Positions 1-11,100 of a DNA stretch of 64,000 bases are shown here, in pieces (within the stretch, counting starts at the first letter, position 1; each line of letters starts with the position of its first letter). The DNA comes from Aquanectria penicillioides. Taxonomy: Eukaryota; Ascomycota; Sordariomycetes; Hypocreales; Nectriaceae. Under the pieces are notes generated by a model. That model searched no databases, was not told where the DNA came from, and saw nothing but the letters and a program-made list of their open reading frames with translations. The stretch spans positions 682,001 through 746,000 of the forward strand of contig PYIU01000010.1 of NCBI GenBank assembly GCA_003415625.1. The letters run 5' to 3'. Made by a program: the position numbers and the translations under genes.

Positions 1-243
1 CTGAACGATGTGGCTGAGAATTCAACCCTACGTGCAGAATCAAGACAGATGGTGGGTTGATAAAGGCCTACCCATTGCAGTCTTTTGAGACAACAATCTC
101 CAGACCAACATCTTCAAGCAAACATACCGGTGATCGCCGATGGTAAAGAACTGACAGATCATACAATCGAGATCCTTGAATCACCATCTTCTCCAGTCCG
201 TATTCAGCACTTCGAAGTATACTGCCAATTAAACCGGGTCGAC

Positions 244-2206
244 ATGGCGATCAAAGAAACACACAAACTCCCGAACGATCCAGTCCTCGTCAAGCTGCTC
301 GCGGCAGCAGCGCAATACCCCGTCTCTGAGAAAATCATCTACGACGTCAGAGGGTTTGAGAAAAGTCATGCAGAGCTCATCTATGATGTCCTACAAACCC
401 GACATCTTCTATATTCCCTCCTACCACCAGGGGCTCTGGACGGGCGAGGCATCTTGAGCGAGGGACACCAAAATGTTTGCATCCTCACACGTGGCGGATA
501 CGAGTTTCTCGTTGCATTCTTCGCCATACGAGCTGTCGGTGGCGTGTGTGTGCCCTTGGGTAAGTGGGAGTCTAAACGATAGAGATGTCTAGGGCATTGC
601 TCATTATTCGTCAGCATCTGGCATCCTTCCCGAGGAGGCTCATTATTTCATCTCAAAGGTCAAGTCAACATGCATTGTAGCATCTCACGAGCGCATGGAG
701 AGGGCCAGGGAAATATGCAGTTACATCAGTGCATCTGGGACAGTTACAAATTTTACCTCCGTTCCCATCATTTCCGATGGGAGGCCAGTGCGACATATCG
801 ATGTTGAGATTGATGCTACCATTCACATGGATGGTGGCGAAGCCGGCTATGTCCTATTTACATCTGGTACCACAGGAAGACCAAAGGGAGTAGCACTTCC
901 TAGACGTGGCCTTACTCACCTTCCATTCACCGAACCTGGCTGCACATCTCTCACCTACCGTCCGCCGCACTGGATTGGAGGTATATCTAGTCTAATTGCC
1001 CCTATCTTGGCTGGTAGGAAATTGTACGTTCTTGGCGAAAAGGCTACCGCGGCAGACATGGTAGATGCTTTCCAGAATCATCGCATTACCGAGGCTACTT
1101 TCAGTCCCATGTGGCTGCGGCAGATGCAAGATGTCTTGACTAATGGAACCGGCTCATTATCTGAAGAAGATAAAGGAAAGTATGCCCCCTACTTCCAAGG
1201 TCTACCGATGATCAGATGCTCTGCGGCCATCATCGGACCTTCGACGAAGCGGTTCTGGATCAACTTGACGGGTTTGCCGTTTTTGAACATCTACGCGGCA
1301 ACAGAGTTGGGCGGACTGGCGTCGAGAGGCGTGTCCCAAACAAAGGTAACTTAGCCACTTGTCAAGACGTGAAAACGTGCATTGCTCATCCCCTCCTACA
1401 GTGTTCCATCGGCGTACCCCCACCAACCATCCAGTTTAAACTATCAGAAGGAACTCATGGGGAGATTCTTGTGAAAAGCCCCGGGATGCTTCTCTAGTCA
1501 GTCTGACAGTGACTCAAACTTGTGTCTAGGGTAGCATACTAACTATAACAGCTACATCGATGATGAAGAGAAAACCAAGGCTGCCTTCGACGACGAAGGA
1601 TACTTCAAGACTGGAGACCTTGGTGAATTTAGAGACGGCGAATACATTTTCGCTGGAAGAGAAAATAATGATTGTAAGATTCGACTTGCGCCCTATTTCT
1701 GGGCGAATGTTGTGGACTTTCACGACTCGCCTCGACGGCTTTGAACAAGGCTAATTATTCTGGCAGACGTAACCTATAGCAGTTACCGGTTCTCAACACC
1801 ACAGGTTGAAAACAGCCTGACAAGCCTACCGTACATATCGGAAGCTGTTGTCCTTGCAGTGCCAAATCACTCGGCAAAGCATTTGTGTGGAGCAGTTGTT
1901 CGCCTTCGACCTGGCGTGTCGCCTGAAGAAGCCAGCCTGGCCCAGATTCACAACGACCTCAGGGAAAGCCTCGCGTTTTACATGATGCCAGCCCTTCTTC
2001 GCATCCTATCAGCCGATGAGGAACTACCATTCACGGTATCAGGAAAACCGATAAAGCGACAGATTCTCAAGGATTACTTTGGAAGTGAGGACGGCCGTCC
2101 GCCCAAGGTTATGCCACCACCAGGAGTTGAGTTTTGCAAGCTGAAGAAGCCAAGTGGGGCCGAGAGCAAGATATGGGATTCTTGCGGGATGCAATTGGCA
2201 GATTAA
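244..2206 (+). CDS. Acyl-CoA synthetase-like (AMP-binding) enzyme, ACSF3/malonyl-CoA synthetase type
   Basis: Five exons: 244-559, 615-1345, 1402-1496, 1552-1673, 1767-2206. All introns are GT-AG and phases agree, giving 567 residues, a normal length for this family. The enzyme should activate a carboxylic acid as an acyl-adenylate and pass it to CoA. Visible motifs: P-loop TSGTTGRPKG near residues 188-197, A5-like YAATELG, A7 YFKTGDLG, A8-like AGRENND, and C-terminal FTVSGKPIKR with the catalytic Lys of the GK motif. The frame is open upstream to 64 but has no ATG before 244; MAIKETHKLPND matches the usual start just before LPNDP. No carrier protein or reductase domain follows, so it is a stand-alone ligase, not an NRPS. 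The substrate cannot be read from the sequence; malonate or another short acid is a guess from the resemblance to ACSF3. Confidence 0.85.
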
Positions 2207-2461
2207 GTGAAGATGAGGATTTAGATCTTATGTCAAAATGTAGGGATGGGCAAAGGGAAGGAGCCAGGAGCAAATTATTGTAACACTATCGATTTTTGGT
2301 AAACTTAGCAAGAACCACGGGGTCAAGGATAAGCGTTGGTGAGCAAAGGATTGCTAACTTCAGGCAGGTCTTTTGTTATGGCTGTAAGAAACTTGATCAA
2401 TATGTATATGGGATGCCGAACAAGTACACAAATCGCTGCATTGTCTCTGATGTGTCCAAGA

Positions 2462-3022
2462 TCAACCAACAAACACCTCATAATCCTCCAAGTTGTGAGG
2501 ACGCTCGATTGGTTCAAGATCACCATCCCAATACGACACATATCCATCCCAGTGGTGAGCTTTATCATGTATCTCAGCCATTGTATAATGTGCCGTTGAC
2601 AAGTTGCGTTTGATTGCCATCATCTGCAACGGGTAACTCAACGCATGCCTGAACTTTAATCTTCCTCTTGTTTGACCCAGACCTCGCAGTAGAACCTGTT
2701 CGCCAAAACGCAAAAGGTAATATTCCACAGCAGCATTGCTAAACAGAATCCAAGCAAACGCTCGAGTCTTAGCATTTCCAGCGTCACGACTTGACCACTG
2801 ATTTGGCATGCTTTGGATCTTATCGTAGAGGAACCCTCGTAGAATGATCGCTTCGAATTTGATAGAGCATTCGACAATCTGTTGATACGGCAACGGGAGG
2901 GGCGAGTATTCTGGAGGTGGACCTAGAACTAAAGGAGCGGTTATCCATCAGGACATGAGGTATGAGTGTTGAAAAGCCAAAATACCTGCATTGATAGCAT
3001 CGTCGGCATCGGATGCTGGCAT
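2462..3022 (-). CDS. Hypothetical protein, 167 aa, two exons
   Basis: Exons on the minus strand: 3022-2986 and 2928-2462, joined by a 57-bp GT-AG intron ending in ctttag. The join keeps frame and gives 167 residues starting MPASDADDAINAV, followed by PPPEYSPLPLPY and a helix-rich middle (FAWILFSNAAVEYYLLRFG). I do not recognise a family. It is supported only by the splice-consistent reading frame and an amino-acid composition that looks protein-like; it could be the remnant of a longer gene. It lies tail to tail with the acyl-CoA synthetase gene, 255 bp away. Confidence 0.35.
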
Positions 3023-4852
3023 GTTGTCAATGTAACATTGGCAGTTCATCTGCTAAGCTTGCTGAGGAAGGACTGGATAAAGAGTGTACAAAACATTTAT
3101 TGAAGGCAATGAGAATGAATCAAGGATATCCGTGTTCCTGTGGACGTCAGTTTAGACACAAGGAAGACCAGCTGCCATGCGGCGGCTGCCCATGTCGATG
3201 AAACCCATGCCACAGAACGCCCATATCTCAGCGTGAACGAATCTAAGTATACTATTTTTATTTGGATCGAAATAGTCGTTCGTGTTCAGCTTCGTCAGAA
3301 GAGCGATTGTGCGTTTTCGCCTCCCTAGCCGAATCCGCGAATTATCTGGCGATAATTGGAACTAGTGGGTCAGCTTGAAATGCTTCGTACTGCAACCATA
3401 CTAAATCTGGATTTCCCAAGGTCTAACAAGGCTCGTATTTATGAGATGGTTCTTAGTTCTTCAATACTCATTCTTGGGATATGGGCTGGCCGTTCCGTCA
3501 AGCCACCCGCCTACCAGTAAATGCATAAATTCCCGATCTGAACAGATGACCCCAACAATCGTCATCATCCCACTGTGCTCAAGTTGTGCGGTAGATAGTG
3601 GTATCATTTCTCTGAAGTTCAAACCTTGAGGCAGTTCACGCGATAGTCTTCGTCATTGTTGCGAACAATCGCACTGCTGTGGTTAAAAATAGCCATAGAT
3701 ATTAGCTCCTAGTCCTTGCTATTGCTGCCCATGTAGGCGATAGCTCCCCATACTAAGGTTAATTAGGCATTAAAATGAACGAGGTAGTGTCATTGGCATT
3801 CGGTAGATCCGTCTCCGTTTGATCCTGGCCTCCACGGCCATGTGGCCCTCACGTCCAACATGGCTTGGCATCTGGATATGTGACGCTAAATGGAGTTGGC
3901 CGACCCGGCGCTAACAAATATAAGCATTCTTAGATTAGAAATAGCTTAGAACATTGCAGCCTCTCGATGTGGCCCTGGTTGAAGTTGCTCGAACTAGACA
4001 ATGCACACCTGTGCGAAGATACCGAGGCTACTACCTATTGACTGCTATAATTAGATGCCGAATGAGGTGAGAGAACGCCACTTCGGCCCCCAAGAGTTGA
4101 TCAAATATGGCGTGAAGTTTGATTTTTCTTCGCTTGAAACTTCAGCCTTGAACAACATGGCCATCCACAGCAACAGATTGGTCTAGATACCGCATGGAGG
4201 CACCAACTCGCACAATGTGGACTTGCAAAGTCCAAAATTAAATCAATCATTTACCATAAGCTGACTGTCGAATTGCCTTCCTTCGATCCCCATTAAGGTC
4301 ATGAAAGCATTGCCCAACGTTCCAGTCTTAGATCGGATCCCGCGGGTTCCTCGGAGCCCGAGGACCCGCACCAAAAACCACAAGTTTATGGCATGACCGG
4401 CTTTGCAACAAGCCATGCTTAATTTCAAAGCAATCCATAATTTCCCAACCAAGAGGCGGTATACTCAATAAAATTTCTATTTATATCATTAAGCCAAGCA
4501 TCGCGAGTTACCTCATGGGGTGTGATGCATTGGATCCTGTCACGGGCTAACTACCTCACTTCACTCTTGTCAATAAGCTCGTCACAGATCCACACTCCGA
4601 AACGGTCCCGATTTGTGGTCTGGAGCATAGCAACAACCGAAAAGATGATGCGTGATTATTGAACTCTATCATTCGATGTGATTTTGAGAAATGGCAATAT
4701 TTAATAAAAGGGTTGACTTCTAGGTTCACTCGATGCTTTTTGCAGAAAGCTAGGCTTAATAGGGAAGATTCAATTTACACGTCTTGTAAAACTTCTATCA
4801 AATGGTGCAATCAACAAACAACTCCTTCATTTTTATACAGCCAGCACCCAGC
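3023..4852. other. Gene-poor gap, 1.8 kb
   Basis: No reading frame here has codon structure or splice sites that I can support. The only structured element seen is the GC-rich near-palindrome at 4342-4369. The right end is the 3' flank of the chitin synthase gene. Confidence 0.5.
4342..4369. repeat. GC-rich imperfect inverted repeat (hairpin)
   Basis: gcgggttcctcgg and ccgaggacccgc pair around a 3-nt loop with one unpaired base. It stands out in AT-richer flanking DNA. The role is unknown; it is not close to a gene end. Confidence 0.5.
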
Positions 4853-7632
4853 TCATCGCCTCGAAATGCAACACATGATACCGGTTTTACCCAAGAACCA
4901 CAAGAAACCGAAGAACCGAATCAAAGAAAGAATTGCTGTCGCGTACAAGAGAATCCTGAAATAAATCGGCGTTCGAGTAGTCGCCGCTTCCTATAAGTCA
5001 TGTTAGTTATGTGCTGCAAATCTAACGTAGAGTAGTGTCTGCATACCCCAACACCAATGGTGCTAAATTCGTCACTGGTTATCATAACAATTAGTCCAAC
5101 ATTGGAAAATAGCCAAGTAACCACGAGGCCGGTGCGGAAAGACTTGTAAGAATCTTCAACATCTTTGGCCTCGACGGAGTCTTCTTGGAATTCTTCCATA
5201 GGAGCAAGGGCTCTCCAGACGGTCCTTTCAAACTGGCTGTCAATATCTTCTTGCTCTTTCTCAATCTCTTCGACGACTGCCTCGTTTCCTTCGCCTCTGG
5301 TAACGTGAGCCGATGGGAGAGCCTCTGCTTTATCAGAACCCTTGGTTCCCCAAGATACGTCATGCCAATTGTTAAAAGAATAAACCATGAGAATGTTGAT
5401 GTAGGTTGACATGAGTATCATATACTGCGGGAATGAGTGAAACATATGCCAAGGGTCCAAGTAGAGAAAAGATGCGATGTAGTTTAGGCCGTAGATTGTG
5501 AGAAGGGCGATCAAGATGAGACCAGCGACGCCTCTGCCGCCGAAAAAGCTGTCATACACATCTTTCCCCGATGCAAACGAAATCTGTTCAGTAATTGGCG
5601 TTGCAAAAGCTTGAACAACCAGGTATGTGGTCAGAAGCACGACGTAAGCTTGGATGAGGCCGAAAACTGCAAATGAGGCAATGTATGTATACTTCAATGC
5701 CTTCGGTCTATTACCAAGAGCCAGAATGAATTGCAACACAATGAAAAATACGTAAATGTATTTAACCACAACGTTCACAATCGGGCTTGCAACGTCACCA
5801 AAAGGCCAGCCGTGGTATTCTGATGCAACGACAGGTGTACCAACAAGCCCCATTATGACAGTGGTGGTGAGATAGTATGACGCCAAGGACAGCCAGCTGA
5901 AGAGGACGTTGAAAATGTTGTAGAGGAGTTGGACGTGGAAGAAGAACATGCGGATAATATTGTGTCCACTCTGGTACATACGGCCAAAGTGCATCAATGA
6001 ATAGAGGGAAGCGGCAAAGGATCCGTTGAGCCATCGGCGTCGTTGACTGATAAATTCCGGCGCTCCTTCGGGAACGTCGGTCTCTCCTTTTGCTGCTTTG
6101 ATGTAAGACAAGTGCCAATTTTGCCCTGCTTTAGCAACGACTTCGAAGCAGAGGATACGATCTTCCGCAAGAAACATATTTTTCTTGAAAATATTCATGC
6201 CGTCAATGCCCTTTTTACCTAGTGACTTTGAGAGGGTATGGTCGCCATGGAAATACTGTTCCAATGGACGACCCATGATCGCGCGAAATCGATACGCCGA
6301 AAAGGCCCCAGGGAGAACACTAACATAGCCAAACGAGCTCTCTAGAGGCTTATCAAGAACGTTTGAGATTTTATACTCAAAGTTTTGCACAGCAACAATG
6401 GGGTTGAACAACTTCCTACCACCCCTCCCCAGCATAGCGTGGATTTCTCCACAGGCTCCACCGAGATTCTGATCGTTGTAGAAGCCTTCCCAGAGAGCCA
6501 GCAGGGATTTGGGTCCGGGCTTCGTGCCCGCATCAATCAGGATTGCAACTTCTGGATTCAAAATTCTGCCGAAGGCGCTCAAGAGCCAGCGATGCGAATT
6601 AATCTTTTTGCTGTTTTTCTGCTTGAGGCAAAAGATAAATTGCACTGGAGGAAGGTTGTTTGCAGGATTTTCCTTGTTGGGTCTGATAAGCTGCTGATCA
6701 GGGGTAACAGACAGCTGGCTAGTGTACTCAAATATGTGAGCCACAGTCTCTTTGCCATCAATGTCCTTCTTAAGGATTCCGTCTTGGTAGATGCCGACAG
6801 TAGCTAGAACATCAAAGACGTTCTTGTCTACTTTATCGATACCATCAAAGACGAGACAGACAACAATCTTCTGCCATGCCGGGCCACCATTATTCCAAAA
6901 GGTCGAACGTTTGAGACGAACAATGTCACGGATATTTTGCATAGTTCCATGCAGTGTACGTGCCAAGAGGACCTTATCTTCATTGTAGTAGGTAATCGCA
7001 ATGAGAAGCTCTGTGTGTCTGTTATACATCCGGGCACGGAGGTTGTAGCCGTTCTTCAGAGTAAAGTCGTTTGGATCACAGGTAGCGGCCGTGTAGCGCA
7101 TTGTCGTGAATTCTTCATTGAAGCCCTCATCATTCAGATACTGAGGCTCAACTGCATTCTTGATCGCACTAGGTACGGGGTAGTCAGCGCTCAGTACTGA
7201 CCCCTGAACCAGTTTGACCTTTCGAGTTTTCGAACGCTTAAGACCACCATTGCCACCAGAGGTATCGTCAATTACTGGTTGCTGTTGGCGCCGAACCCAG
7301 CTATCTTCAGGATCCTGCAAAGCCGACTCAGGTCGCGCACTAGGGAATGCTCCCTCAGCATCATACGGCTGAGAGAATCCTCCTGGGTTGTTGAATGAGG
7401 TGTTGTTGAAAGGGACTTCGGGCGAGGGAGGGTATGAGACAGGGGAGTATGTCTCTCTCAGAGTGTAAACACTGGGAGACTGGGTTGCAGCTCGGAGGGG
7501 ATCCAGGCTCGATGAGGTATAGTTTTGAGGATTTGCATCGCTCAAAAAGCGCGTGTCGGCGGGTTCGTTTTGTTCCTGTCGTGTATAGACGTACTGCATG
7601 CACATAGCAGAATCAGTACTAAAGTCATTCAT
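4853..7632 (-). CDS. Chitin synthase, class III
   Basis: Two exons: 7632-5047 and 4990-4853 with a 56-bp intron, giving 907 residues. It transfers GlcNAc from UDP-GlcNAc onto chitin at the plasma membrane. The N-terminal ~165 residues are Pro/Ser/Asn rich and probably cytosolic. [15 protein letters not shown] begins the conserved region; the GT2 catalytic core shows LIDAGTKPG, the acceptor motif AEDR and the product-binding QRRRW. Several membrane segments follow. Reading through the intron would end the protein in an unrelated tail; the spliced last exon restores the conserved membrane end ([21 protein letters not shown]) and GKTGIMCC. Sequence around CDPNDF and [13 protein letters not shown] is typical of class III enzymes (A. 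nidulans chsB type), important for hyphal growth. It is divergent from the BTB gene over an 819-bp shared promoter. Confidence 0.95.
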
Positions 7633-8451
7633 TGAATTTCAATACGACCATTTTCTCTCACCTCTTTCATTGGATATCCTGGTTCATCGCTAGGGCCGTT
7701 GTGCTTGGAAGCCATCTTGTTGGTTTCCGTCTCAAAGACAGAATCAAAAGCGAGTGTGGTGCCCCTTCAGCAAGGTCGGAAGATTCTTTCGTTTGTAATG
7801 TGAGATTATTCGCTCAGGCCACTGGTAAAGTGAACGGCCAAGGGAAGTTGGGTGGGTTGGTGGAGAGGAAGTCTCTCGACTCGGTATGGGAGGAAGTAAA
7901 AGAAGTGGAAGAAGCGGAAGAGATGTGGCGAGAGGAGGCCTACCAAGGGGCTAGTTGAATGCACTAAGATGGAGACAAGCTTGAATGAGGGCCTGGCTCC
8001 GTCGCATTTATGTGAAAACTCTAACTCTGATACATGGCAGTCGATCCTCCATTCCTCGCTTGCATTTGTCTGCCCTGGAGGCGGGTCAGCCCGTCAGGAC
8101 CAACATGCTAGTCTGCTTGGACCGGTATTATTAGAAGAGACGCCGCACGTCCAAATCAACAGCCACTTTGCCTTGCGTGGGTTGGAAACCAAGGTGGCCC
8201 GCACACATGGTCTTGACTCTGGAGTGGAGCCATCCGCCTTGTCTAACCCATAGCGCCAGTGTGTTACTCGTATTGACAGGACTATTTTTAGAACCTTCCT
8301 GCTTGCCCTTGTTCAATACACTGACACTGGATGAACGCAGAAAGAGAAATGTTGCATTTTTTCTTCTTCTCCGTTCCTTGATGACGGCTTACGGTCACAG
8401 TTTATCCATCGTCCATTTTTCCGCGATCCGCAAACCCCTATCTTTTGGACT
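7633..8451. other. Shared upstream region between chitin synthase and BTB genes
   Basis: 819 bp between two divergent start codons. The first ~300 bp next to the chitin synthase are purine-rich on the plus strand, so CT-rich in the sense of that gene, as is common in fungal promoters. No gene seen. Confidence 0.5.
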
Positions 8452-9501
8452 ATGTCTTGCACAACCATCACGTTGGATAAACGTGCTGATATCCAGCTCC
8501 TCGTGGGTTTGGAAGAAAACAACACACCGACAGCTATTTTTCACTGCTGCTCCCGTACACTTGCTCGATCGTCCCCCTTGTTCAACCGCCTAATCTTCAG
8601 CGACCTGGTGAATGCAGGGGATGAAAATGCTAAACCTAAAGACTGGAGTGTGACCTTGGCTCGTGATGAACCAGCAGCGTTGATTGTGTTTTTGAATATT
8701 TTGCATGCTCACTTTGGAAGGCTTCCCAAGGTGTTGAGCATCAAAATGTTGCATGATCTGGTTATTCTAACAAGTCAGTACGAAGCCACCCGGACCTTAA
8801 CACCATGGGTTGATTCATGGATTCATTCCATGACAAAACCATCAAACTTGGATAGGCCATCGCAGTTCAGGATGCTTTGGATCTGTTGGGAACTCCGCTG
8901 CGAAGGAGGATTTTCACAAACGGCAGATCAAATTTTGGCACATTCTACAAAATCCGAACTGACTAGCGTGGCTCAAGCTAATGGCATACAAACACCTCCA
9001 GACATCATTGGTAAGTAAAAACGATTTGGTATCCGAAAAATTATATCATATCAATATACAGTCTTGACTAATTATGGTCCAGAGCGTATAAGGGCTATTC
9101 GATTTCAGATTATTGGGGAGATCCTGAGTTTGATCGAATCTACGGTGACTAGCTTCATCACTGTCGAGGGCAAATCCCATCCTGGCTGTCAACGGACACG
9201 ATGGAACGACGATCGAAAATGCGAGTCAATAATACTTGGTTCTCTAATAACCAGCCTCATGATGGCAAAGATGTGGCCTTTGCCAGATGCTCACGATGTC
9301 GAAGACAGCATATCTGCCGCACGAAGCAGAGTCACTGACGTTGTTTTGAATGATCTGGCACGAGACATGATTGAGTTGGACGACGACCATGCAAAGTGTA
9401 ATCCGGGACCTGGATTATTAAGAAGGATGGACCACATTGTTTCCAAGGCAGCCGATCCTCTCAACGACTTTCATAGACAGCATTTTAACGAACACCTCTA
9501 A
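8452..9501 (+). CDS. BTB/POZ-like domain protein, 332 aa
   Basis: Exons 8452-9010 and 9062-9501, with a 51-bp intron (gtaagt...tacag). The N-terminal ~120 residues have the pattern of fungal BTB/POZ-like proteins: a strand region (DIQLLVG), FHCCSRTLARSSPLFNRLIF as the typical 'hold this residue, is it still standing' helix, then DWSVTLARDEPAALIVFLNILHA, the characteristic step to a helical dimerisation unit. The rest has no recognised domain; it is acidic with scattered Cys. BTB proteins mediate protein-protein contacts, often as adaptors, but no partner can be inferred. It is convergent with the Crh gene, 369 bp apart. Confidence 0.7.
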
Positions 9502-9870
9502 GCTAAATAAAAGATATGTCAAGATAGTAGTGTTGACCGTTCCAATTTGATTTCTTACGTAGCACGAAATATAAACCATTACATTTTGTTAAAAATGCGA
9601 ACATCGCTTCCAGAGATCCTTTTGGGAGAGTAGTTGACAATACACGAGTGAATTGAGACATCAAAGAGGCAAACGTGTCAATTGAAACGATGGCAATTTC
9701 TATCTAAAATGAACGAGCCCAGCTCGTAAAATGCACGGCACCAGGCCATGCAGGCCTGCTGTCTACAAGTTAGCCTCCAAAGGCAGCTATTGTAGAAGTT
9801 GAGCGGGAACAGAGTCTCCAAGAGACTGCAATGCAGCCGATTCAGCTAAATCACCCAAGTTCCGCGACAT
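9502..9870. other. Convergent 3' flanks
   Basis: 369 bp between the stop codons of the BTB and Crh genes; shared terminator region, no gene seen. Confidence 0.5.
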
Positions 9871-11100
9871 TTAGGCGGCCAAGTGAAGAAGGAAGACAAT
9901 GGCAGCAATGAGACCTCCAGTTGCGACACTCCCAGCACTAGAGGACTGGGTAAAGGAGCTGGGAGAGGTCTGAGCACTCGTGGCGCCAGTCTTGGTTGCA
10001 GCTGCGGTATTAACATGGGTGGCGGTCAAGTTGGAGCCAGCGGAAGCACTAGCGGTAGCCGAATGCGTAGCGTGGTCACCCTCCATAGTCTCCTGGGTCG
10101 ATTTGGGCTTGCTTGCAGAGGTCGAAGTGCTCTCGGAGTCCTTGTTTTCCTTGGTGCCCTTGTTGATCTTGATGCTCTCCCAGTCTCCGGAGTTGTCACC
10201 ATACACGTACTCCTTGATGCTCTCAGTTGTAGCCTCGCTGCCGCCAGCGTAGTCCACGATGGAGATGCTCTTGTAGTATCCATTGAAGGGCGCCTTGGAA
10301 AAATCAGTGTAGCCACCAGCCCAATCAACTGTGCCCTTTGCAGTCTTGGAGCCACCGGCACACCATGTTCCCAGCTTGATCTGCATAGGAGTCTCGGGGA
10401 AGCCTTTGCCACCATCGGAACTCAGCGTGCGAACCACCTTCCCGTCGATGATCCACTGGACCGAATCCTTGGTCCAGTCGATGGTGTACTTATGGTATGT
10501 TGTCAGAGGGTCGCTGACGTCGTGGTAAGCTCCGCGGTCGTAGACGGTGGTGTCTCCCTTGGAGAAGTAGTTGGTCTGGACACGCTGGGAATCACCACCA
10601 ACCCATTCCCAGTCAATCTAATAAGAATTTAGGATTATTTAATTTTCATGAGGATTTCGGAATATTTTCTTGCCTCGTCAAGATCGTCAGACTGCAGTAC
10701 GATGCTGGTCACGATGCCTTGTCCGGCTGCAGCCTGGGCCATGACCTCAAGCTTGCCGAAGAACATGTAGTTCTTAGACCTGATAGTCGGGGCATTGGTC
10801 TCCTTGAGGATAGTGAAATGGGCTCCTTTGTCATCATATTCGATGTCGGTGCCCGGCAGCTCTTCAAATGCGCTGCATTTACCTTTGGTGAAGTCGCATG
10901 AAACACTGTCCTTGCCAAACGCAGGGTCGGCCGGGCAAGCTTTACACGCCATGAATATCAATTCTCAAATTCTCAGTTTTCACTTAAAGTTGAAACTTAC
11001 TCTTCTTCAAGGGATTGCAGTCAGTGTGTGTTTGAGCCGAGACAACATCCAAAGTTGCCAGGACCACGGCCGCGGTGGAAACGAGCCGTTTAACAAACAT
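9871..11100 (-). CDS. Crh-type GH16 chitin-glucan transglycosidase, GPI-anchored
   Basis: Exons 11100-11001, 10939-10674 and 10617-9871 give 370 residues. A signal peptide (about residues 1-22, ending VVSA) precedes a Cys-containing start and the GH16 fold. Catalytic motif DEIDWE is at residues 121-126, with both glutamates present. After the catalytic domain (to about residue 265) comes a Ser/Thr/Lys-rich stalk and a hydrophobic C-terminal tail (GLIAAIVFLLHLAA) typical of GPI attachment. No CBM18 module is visible. Crh enzymes cross-link chitin to beta-glucan in the wall, so the function sits with the nearby chitin synthase. The second intron (10618-10673) uses a GC donor (gag|gcaaga) and splits the active-site motif after E122. 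Confidence 0.93.

Noticed and set aside
85..243. Upstream extension of the acyl-CoA synthetase
   Set aside because: The frame is open but has no ATG (position 85 is TTG), and the family-typical start is at 244.
244..2206. NRPS-like multidomain enzyme
   Set aside because: The A-domain ends at its C-terminal GK motif with no carrier, thioesterase or reductase domain after it.
9883..10632. 249-codon open frame on the plus strand
   Set aside because: It is antisense to the last exon of the Crh gene, whose catalytic motif, signal peptide and GPI tail are unmistakable; the plus frame is a by-product of its codon bias.
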